This document shows positions 6,172 through 9,361 of a stretch of DNA of 9,361 nt, piece after piece. Position 1 is the stretch's first letter, and every line of letters starts with the position of its first letter. The notes below the pieces were generated by a model. It did not search any database. It saw only the letters and a program-made list of their open reading frames with translations, and was not told the origin of the DNA. Made by a program: the position numbers and the translations under genes. Source of the DNA: an uncultured Clostridia bacterium (GTDB lineage: Bacteria; Bacillota; Clostridia; TANB77; CAG-508); assembly GCA_947624405.1 (NCBI GenBank), contig CANQKB010000058.1:1-9361 (forward strand), in the 5' to 3' direction.

Positions 6172-6196
6172 AAAAATATGAATATTTAAAATGAAT

Positions 6197-6202
6197 AAGG
6201 AG
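6197..6202 (+). promoter_or_regulatory. Ribosome binding site deciding the rplQ GTG start
   Basis: AAGGAG lies 9 nt before GTG 6212. An upstream in-frame ATG at 6191 would put this site inside the coding region and add seven residues not found in L17 relatives, so GTG 6212 is chosen. Confidence 0.85.
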
Positions 6203-6211
6203 TGGAATGAA

Positions 6212-6736
6212 GTGTCAAAGAATAGAAAATTAGGTAAAAAAACTGATCAAAGATTAGCAATGCTAAGGACACAAGCAACAGACTTAATACTTAATGAAAA
6301 GATTACTACAACAGAAGCTAGAGCTAAAGAAGTAAAAGCCATTGTTGATAGTATAATATCTCTTGCTGTTAAAGAAAAAGATAACTTTGAAGAAGTAGAA
6401 GTTAAAGTTGTACGTGCTAAACTTGATAGTAAAGGTAATAAAGTAACTGAAATTGCAAAAAGCAAAAATGGTAAAGAATACCTAAAAGTTGTTAAAGAAG
6501 AAGTTACTGAAAAGAGACAAAAAGACATGCCTTCAAGATTAAACGCAAGAAGAAAAATAATGTCTAAGATAAATAAAGTTAAAGACAAAGATGGTAAAAA
6601 TATAGATTTACCAGCAAAATTATTTAATGAGTTAGCACCAAAATACCAAGATAGAGTTGGTGGCTATACTAGAATTGTAAAATTAGGAAAGAGAAGAGGA
6701 GACTCTGCTGAAATAGTTTTACTTCAATTATTATAG
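6212..6736 (+). CDS. rplQ: 50S ribosomal protein L17 (bL17) with internal insertion
   Basis: L17 binds near the peptide exit tunnel of the 50S subunit. From GTG 6212 the product is 174 aa, starting (V/M)SKNRKLGKKTDQRLAMLRT, the normal L17 start. The conserved parts are the N-terminal third (TDLILNEKITTTEARAKEVK) and the C-terminal LFNELAPKYQDRVGGYTRIVKLGKRRGD. Between them, at about residues 55-107, lies a charged Lys/Glu-rich insertion of some 50 residues, with EEVEVKVVRAKLDSKGNK and LKVVKEEVTEKRQK, absent from the usual 115-130 aa L17. The insertion is in frame with the same codon use as its neighbours. I believe longer L17 forms occur in some Clostridia, but cannot confirm it here. It is the last gene before the operon terminator. 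Confidence 0.95.
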   Translation: MSKNRKLGKKTDQRLAMLRTQATDLILNEKITTTEARAKEVKAIVDSIISLAVKEKDNFEEVEVKVVRAKLDSKGNKVTEIAKSKNGKEYLKVVKEEVTEKRQKDMPSRLNARRKIMSKINKVKDKDGKNIDLPAKLFNELAPKYQDRVGGYTRIVKLGKRRGDSAEIVLLQLL

Positions 6737-6744
6737 AAAAGTGT

Positions 6745-6773
6745 AAAAACCCATTTAAATGGAATGGGTTTTT
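6745..6773 (+). terminator. Intrinsic terminator after rplQ
   Basis: AAAAACCCATT (6745-6755) pairs perfectly over 11 bp with AATGGGTTTTT (6763-6773) across a 7-nt loop, and the 3' arm ends in five T. It stands 8 nt after the rplQ stop and closes the ribosomal/rpoA operon. Because A and T tracts flank it on both sides, it could work in either direction. Confidence 0.92.
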
Positions 6774-6798
6774 ATTGTCTATTTTTGGGAGGATAAAA

Positions 6799-6951
6799 AT
6801 GTCAAAGAAAAATGAAGAAGAAAAAATACAAAAAGTAAAAAGACCAATAGATAAAGGTAAAATAGCTCAATCAGTAATTATTCTTGTAATTGTTGGGGCT
6901 ATGCTTTTATCAACGGCTGGTACTTTAATATATTATATTTTTAATTCATAA
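6799..6951 (+). CDS. Small single-span membrane protein (50 aa), unknown function
   Basis: A 50-codon gene with a strong GGGAGG ribosome binding site (6787-6792) and ATG at 6799. The product has a charged N-terminal half (MSKKNEEEKIQKVKRPIDKG) followed by one hydrophobic segment, about residues 22-47 (VIILVIVGAMLLSTAGTLIYYIF), and a very short tail. The positive charges before the helix predict the N-terminus inside the cell. It resembles in size and layout the small membrane proteins of Bacillota annotated as DUF4044, but this is a guess from shape, not a recognised motif. It follows the terminator and precedes cdaA by 47 nt, so it may share a transcript with cdaA. It has no in-frame CGG (ACG-GCT at 6913). 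Confidence 0.75.
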   Translation: MSKKNEEEKIQKVKRPIDKGKIAQSVIILVIVGAMLLSTAGTLIYYIFNS

Positions 6952-6978
6952 ATTTAAAAGTAAAATTAAAAACCTTGT

Positions 6979-6995
6979 GAAAGGAATGAGATTAA
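6979..6995 (+). promoter_or_regulatory. Translation leader shared with htrA, copy 1
   Basis: GAAAGGAATGAGATTAA lies just before the cdaA start and is identical over 17 nt to 7957-7973 before htrA. It includes an AAAGGA Shine-Dalgarno core and ATGAG, part of an extended match to the 16S tail. The ATG inside it is out of frame with cdaA, so it is a leader rather than coding sequence. Confidence 0.7.
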
Positions 6996-6998
6996 TAT

Positions 6999-7899
6999 AT
7001 GAATCCAAATATTATGAATACAGCCACTTCAAATTTTATGAATGTTATAACATCATATGTTACTGCATTATCTGAAAATCCTATGAGACTCATACTTTTT
7101 TTCGTAGATATATCTATTGTAATTTTGCTATTTGTAAAATTAGTAAAAATAGTAAAGGATTCAAGAGCTTGGCAATTGCTTAAAGGAATATCTTTTCTTA
7201 TAATAGCGATGGCATTAAGTTCTGTTTTACATCTTAGTATTTTAAATTATATATTAACCTCTTTTATAACATATGGAACTGTGTTTGTTGTTTTATTTCA
7301 ACCAGAACTTAGGCGTTCTTTTGAGGAATTGGGAAGTAATAAATTAACAAGATTTTTTCGGCATAGATAAAGATATAGAGACAAAAACAAAAGAAGAAAT
7401 ATATAAAATTGCAATAGCAGCGTATGAGTTATCAAGAGAGAAAACAGGCGCATTGATTGTAATTGAGAGAGATATTGAGATAAAGGATATAATAGCAACA
7501 GGTGTGGCAATGGATGCAGAAATTTCACCACAATTACTTGTTAATATATTTGTACCTAAAACACCATTGCATGATGGTGCTGTTGTAATAAGTGGAGGAA
7601 GAATAAAGGCAGGAGCATGTATGCTACCTTTAGCAGGTGATAAAGATATTGCAAGAGAACTTGGTACTAGGCATAGAGCTGCTATTGGAATATCAAAAGA
7701 GTCTGATGCAATCGCTATTGTTGTTTCAGAGGAAACAGGAAAAGTTTCAATAGCAAAAGATGGAACTTTAATTGCAGATGTAAAAGAAGAAACATTAAAA
7801 AAGATTCTTATCAAAAATTTAATTATAAAAAATAAAATTGAGGACAAAAAATCTAAGATAGAGACATTGAAAAAGAAAAAAAAGACAGAAAATGTATAA
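6999..7899 (+). CDS. cdaA: Diadenylate cyclase CdaA, read through one +1 frameshift at CGG
   Basis: CdaA is the membrane-bound diadenylate cyclase making c-di-AMP from two ATP, a second messenger controlling potassium and cell-wall homeostasis in Bacillota. Residues 1-120 (6999-7358) give three transmembrane helices (about 31-49, 61-79, 83-101) and the family motif LFQPELRRSFEELG (99-112). At CGG 7359-7361 the frame must move +1 to GGC 7360-7362. Reading then continues GIDKDIETKTKEEIYKIAIAAYELSREKTGALIVIER and the DAC domain with catalytic DGA (192-194) and RHR (224-226), ending in a Lys-rich tail at TAA 7897-7899. The corrected length is 299 aa, slightly above the usual 270-290. Without the shift the product is 123 aa with no catalytic domain. 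The usual partners cdaR and glmM are not adjacent; htrA follows instead. Confidence 0.92.
7359..7362 (+). other. +1 frameshift site 4 (CGGC) in cdaA
   Basis: Codon 121 of cdaA is CGG in TTT-TTT-CGG-CAT. Unshifted reading stops at TAA 7368-7370 after CGG-CAT-AGA. Skipping one base gives TTT-TTT-GGC-ATA-GAT and the rest of CdaA. The six T before CGG also allow Phe-tRNA to slip from TTT to TTC, or a homopolymer sequencing error, so this single site is more ambiguous than those in map. Confidence 0.82.
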
Positions 7900-7956
7900 A
7901 ATGATTACTTAATTTTCACATTTTATTCATAATCGTGTATTAATATATATGGTATA

Positions 7957-7973
7957 GAAAGGAATGAGATTAA
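7957..7973 (+). promoter_or_regulatory. Translation leader shared with cdaA, copy 2; sets the htrA start
   Basis: GAAAGGAATGAGATTAA is identical to 6979-6995. By analogy with cdaA, whose start lies 3 nt after its copy, the htrA start is taken as ATG 7976, two nt after the repeat, rather than the ATG at 7964 inside it, which would leave no room for a ribosome binding site. A weak promoter candidate just upstream (TTCACA 7915-7920, TATTAA 7938-7943, 17-nt spacer) is only a guess. Confidence 0.65.
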
Positions 7974-7975
7974 AA

Positions 7976-9187
7976 ATGGATGAAAATGAAAAAAATTTTA
8001 AAACTTCAAGTAAAACTGTTGGAGAGCAAAAAGCAAATGTCTTATCATTTTTTGCAGGTGCAATATTAGTAGTTGTTATTGCTGCTTTTTGCTTAGGAAT
8101 TCCAAATGTAAGAAATGTAATTTTCGGTAATGAAAATACACAACAGGAAAATTCAAAAGGAGACGTTAGTCAACCAAGTAAAAACGAAATAAATACAACA
8201 GCAATGGAGATTAAAAATTATTCTGAAACATCAATGGCGGTAGCAGAAAAAGTGCTCCCATCAATAGTAGGTATTCAGATAACATATAATGTAAGTTCAT
8301 TTTTAGGAACAAGTACTCAAACTGCAACAGGTTCAGGAATAATAATTTCGGAAGATGGATATATACTTACAAACAATCATGTTGTAAGTACGTCATCTAG
8401 TACATCATCATATTCATCTTTTTATGAAGTTACAGAAGCAGATGAAGGTACAATTAAAGTAACTTTACATGGAGATGAAACCCTTTATGATGCAAAATTA
8501 ATTGGAAAAGATGATCAAACAGATCTTGCAGTTATAAAAATTGATAAAACAGGTTTAACAAAGGCTGAACTTGGAAATTCTGATGGTGTAAAAATTGGGG
8601 AATTTGCAATGGCTCTAGGTTGTCCTTTAGGATTGGGAACTACAGTGACATCAGGAATAATAAGTGCAGTAAATCGTGAAATTACAACAACAGATGGCGA
8701 AACATATGTCGCTATACAAACAGATGCGGCAATTAATGAAGGAAATAGTGGTGGAGCTTTAGTAAATAGTCAAGGTCAAGTAATAGGAATCAATACTTTA
8801 AAACTTGCTGGAACTGGGGTAGAAGGTATAGGATTTGCAATTCCTATTAGTTCAACTACAGAAGTTATACAACAATTGATTGATGAAGGAAAAGTAATTA
8901 GACCATGGATGGGTGTAACAGTTCAAACAATTGATGAAGATGATGCTGCAAAATATAAATTAGTAGTAGGTGCATATATAGCTGAAATTGAAGATTTCTC
9001 AGCAGCACAAAAGGCTGGTTTGAAAGCTGGAGATGTAATAACTGAAGTTGAGGGTACAGCTATTACTAATGCAGATCAAGTTATTGAGATAAAGAATAAG
9101 CACAATGTAGGTGATACTTTAAAGATGAAAGTATACAGAAAAGGTGAATATAGAGATATTGAATTAACATTAGAAGAACAACCATAG
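7976..9187 (+). CDS. htrA: HtrA/DegP-family membrane-anchored serine protease with PDZ domain
   Basis: A trypsin-like protease and chaperone of the HtrA (DegP/DegQ) family that degrades misfolded proteins outside the membrane. From ATG 7976 it is 403 aa. It has a short cytoplasmic tail, one transmembrane anchor (about 20-42, VLSFFAGAILVVVIAAFCLG), a Ser/Thr/Asn-rich linker, then the protease domain with GSGIIISEDGYILTNNHVV (catalytic His135), DDQTDLAVIKI (Asp183) and AAINEGNSGGALVN (Ser258). A single C-terminal PDZ domain follows (about 311-401, WMGVTVQ to IELTLEEQ) with AGLKAGDVI. The triad is complete and the length is normal for Gram-positive HtrA. A Ser/Thr-rich loop (SSTSSYSSFYE, about 141-151) follows the catalytic His. 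It is intact: CGG triplets at 8125, 8238, 8349 and 8727 are all out of frame. The name htrA is by family; the htrA/htrB/degP paralogue cannot be told apart. Confidence 0.95.
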   Translation: MDENEKNFKTSSKTVGEQKANVLSFFAGAILVVVIAAFCLGIPNVRNVIFGNENTQQENSKGDVSQPSKNEINTTAMEIKNYSETSMAVAEKVLPSIVGIQITYNVSSFLGTSTQTATGSGIIISEDGYILTNNHVVSTSSSTSSYSSFYEVTEADEGTIKVTLHGDETLYDAKLIGKDDQTDLAVIKIDKTGLTKAELGNSDGVKIGEFAMALGCPLGLGTTVTSGIISAVNREITTTDGETYVAIQTDAAINEGNSGGALVNSQGQVIGINTLKLAGTGVEGIGFAIPISSTTEVIQQLIDEGKVIRPWMGVTVQTIDEDDAAKYKLVVGAYIAEIEDFSAAQKAGLKAGDVITEVEGTAITNADQVIEIKNKHNVGDTLKMKVYRKGEYRDIELTLEEQP

Positions 9188-9361
9188 TAACAGTTGTTAC
9201 AATTCACGGACGATTTTCGCTAAGCTACCTGAGGAAATGATTTTAAAAATGCGTCGTTGCGTTCTCCAAGGCGTTTAAGATAAGTTGGATTGTTAAAATA
9301 TAGATACGAATTTGAAACAATACAAGCAAGTAAACGAGTAGGTCGAACTCACTTCGATTTT
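9188..9361. other. Gene-free tail with fragments related to the intergenic palindromes
   Basis: No convincing gene is seen in the last 174 nt. A dyad GTAACA-GT-TGTTAC (9187-9200) overlaps the htrA stop. TGCGTCGTTG (9250-9259) repeats a 10-mer of copy A (1356-1365), and AAGGCGTT (9269-9276) matches the complement of AACGCCTT-like sequence in its right arm (1423-1429), so a divergent part of the same repeat family may be present. Near the edge TCGAA (9344-9348) and TTCGA (9354-9358) form a small stem followed by TTT; a terminator is possible but weak and cut by the window end. Confidence 0.4.

Noticed and set aside
6191..6211. ATG 6191 as the rplQ start
   Set aside because: It has no upstream ribosome binding site and adds residues foreign to L17; AAGGAG lies correctly before GTG 6212.
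2445..7362. Sequencing or assembly errors as the cause of the frame breaks
   Set aside because: Not excluded without reads, especially at the T6 run before 7359 and the A4 run before 2445. Errors would not be expected to create in-frame CGG four times out of four, and 2990 has no homopolymer.
7453..7899. Stand-alone DAC-domain gene starting at 7453
   Set aside because: Homology continues upstream without a start or ribosome binding site to the 7359 junction, and the upstream segment is the CdaA membrane domain.
7964..7975. ATG 7964 as the htrA start
   Set aside because: It lies inside the shared leader with no Shine-Dalgarno spacing; ATG 7976 fits the pattern seen at cdaA.
9293..9361. 3' end of a minus-strand gene (open for 22 codons from the window edge to TAA at 9295-9293)
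   Set aside because: The translation is short, shows no recognisable motif, and lies in repeat-like sequence; too little to support a gene.

Overview
AT-rich Gram-positive, Clostridia-type (Bacillota) chromosomal DNA covering the end of the spc operon and the alpha operon. The pointers are gene order, AGGAGG-type ribosome binding sites, two TTG starts, and zinc-binding (C+) forms of S4, L36 and adenylate kinase. The genus cannot be named from the sequence.

Layout, all genes on +: secY (13-1332), adk (1506-2165), map (2292-3065, three frameshifts), infA (3123-3341), rpmJ (3376-3489), rpsM (3627-3995), rpsK (4011-4406), rpsD (4437-5063), rpoA (5148-6092), rplQ (6212-6736), a strong terminator (6745-6773), a 50-aa single-span membrane protein (6799-6951), cdaA (6999-7899, one frameshift), htrA (7976-9187) and a gene-free tail to 9361. 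Together they cover protein export, nucleotide supply, N-terminal methionine removal, initiation, 30S/50S assembly and RNA polymerase alpha, then c-di-AMP synthesis and envelope protein quality control. A consensus promoter (TTGACA-N17-TATAAT, 3051-3079) inside the end of map can drive infA onward separately.

Main discovery: map and cdaA can only be read with four +1 frameshifts, and each occurs exactly at an in-frame CGG codon (2445, 2578, 2990, 7359), after which reading resumes at the overlapping GGN glycine codon. I found no in-frame CGG in the other 11 genes (about 2,170 codons), although the trinucleotide CGG occurs 13 times out of frame in coding DNA. The corrected map protein has all five metal ligands at exactly the E. 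coli spacing, and corrected CdaA has its DGA and RHR motifs. This suggests that CGG is not an arginine codon here but an unassigned or hungry codon at which ribosomes shift +1 (CGGN read as Gly), so that C insertions before Gly codons are tolerated even in key genes. The close analogue I know is Perkinsus mitochondrial cox1, where AGG and CCC behave this way.

Second theme: the gaps of this normally compact operon hold several palindromic elements with 10-11 bp inverted-repeat ends (1332-1457, 2180-2272, 3502-3565, 6099-6171). Two of them share a 20-nt core, so they look like miniature mobile or structured intergenic repeats.
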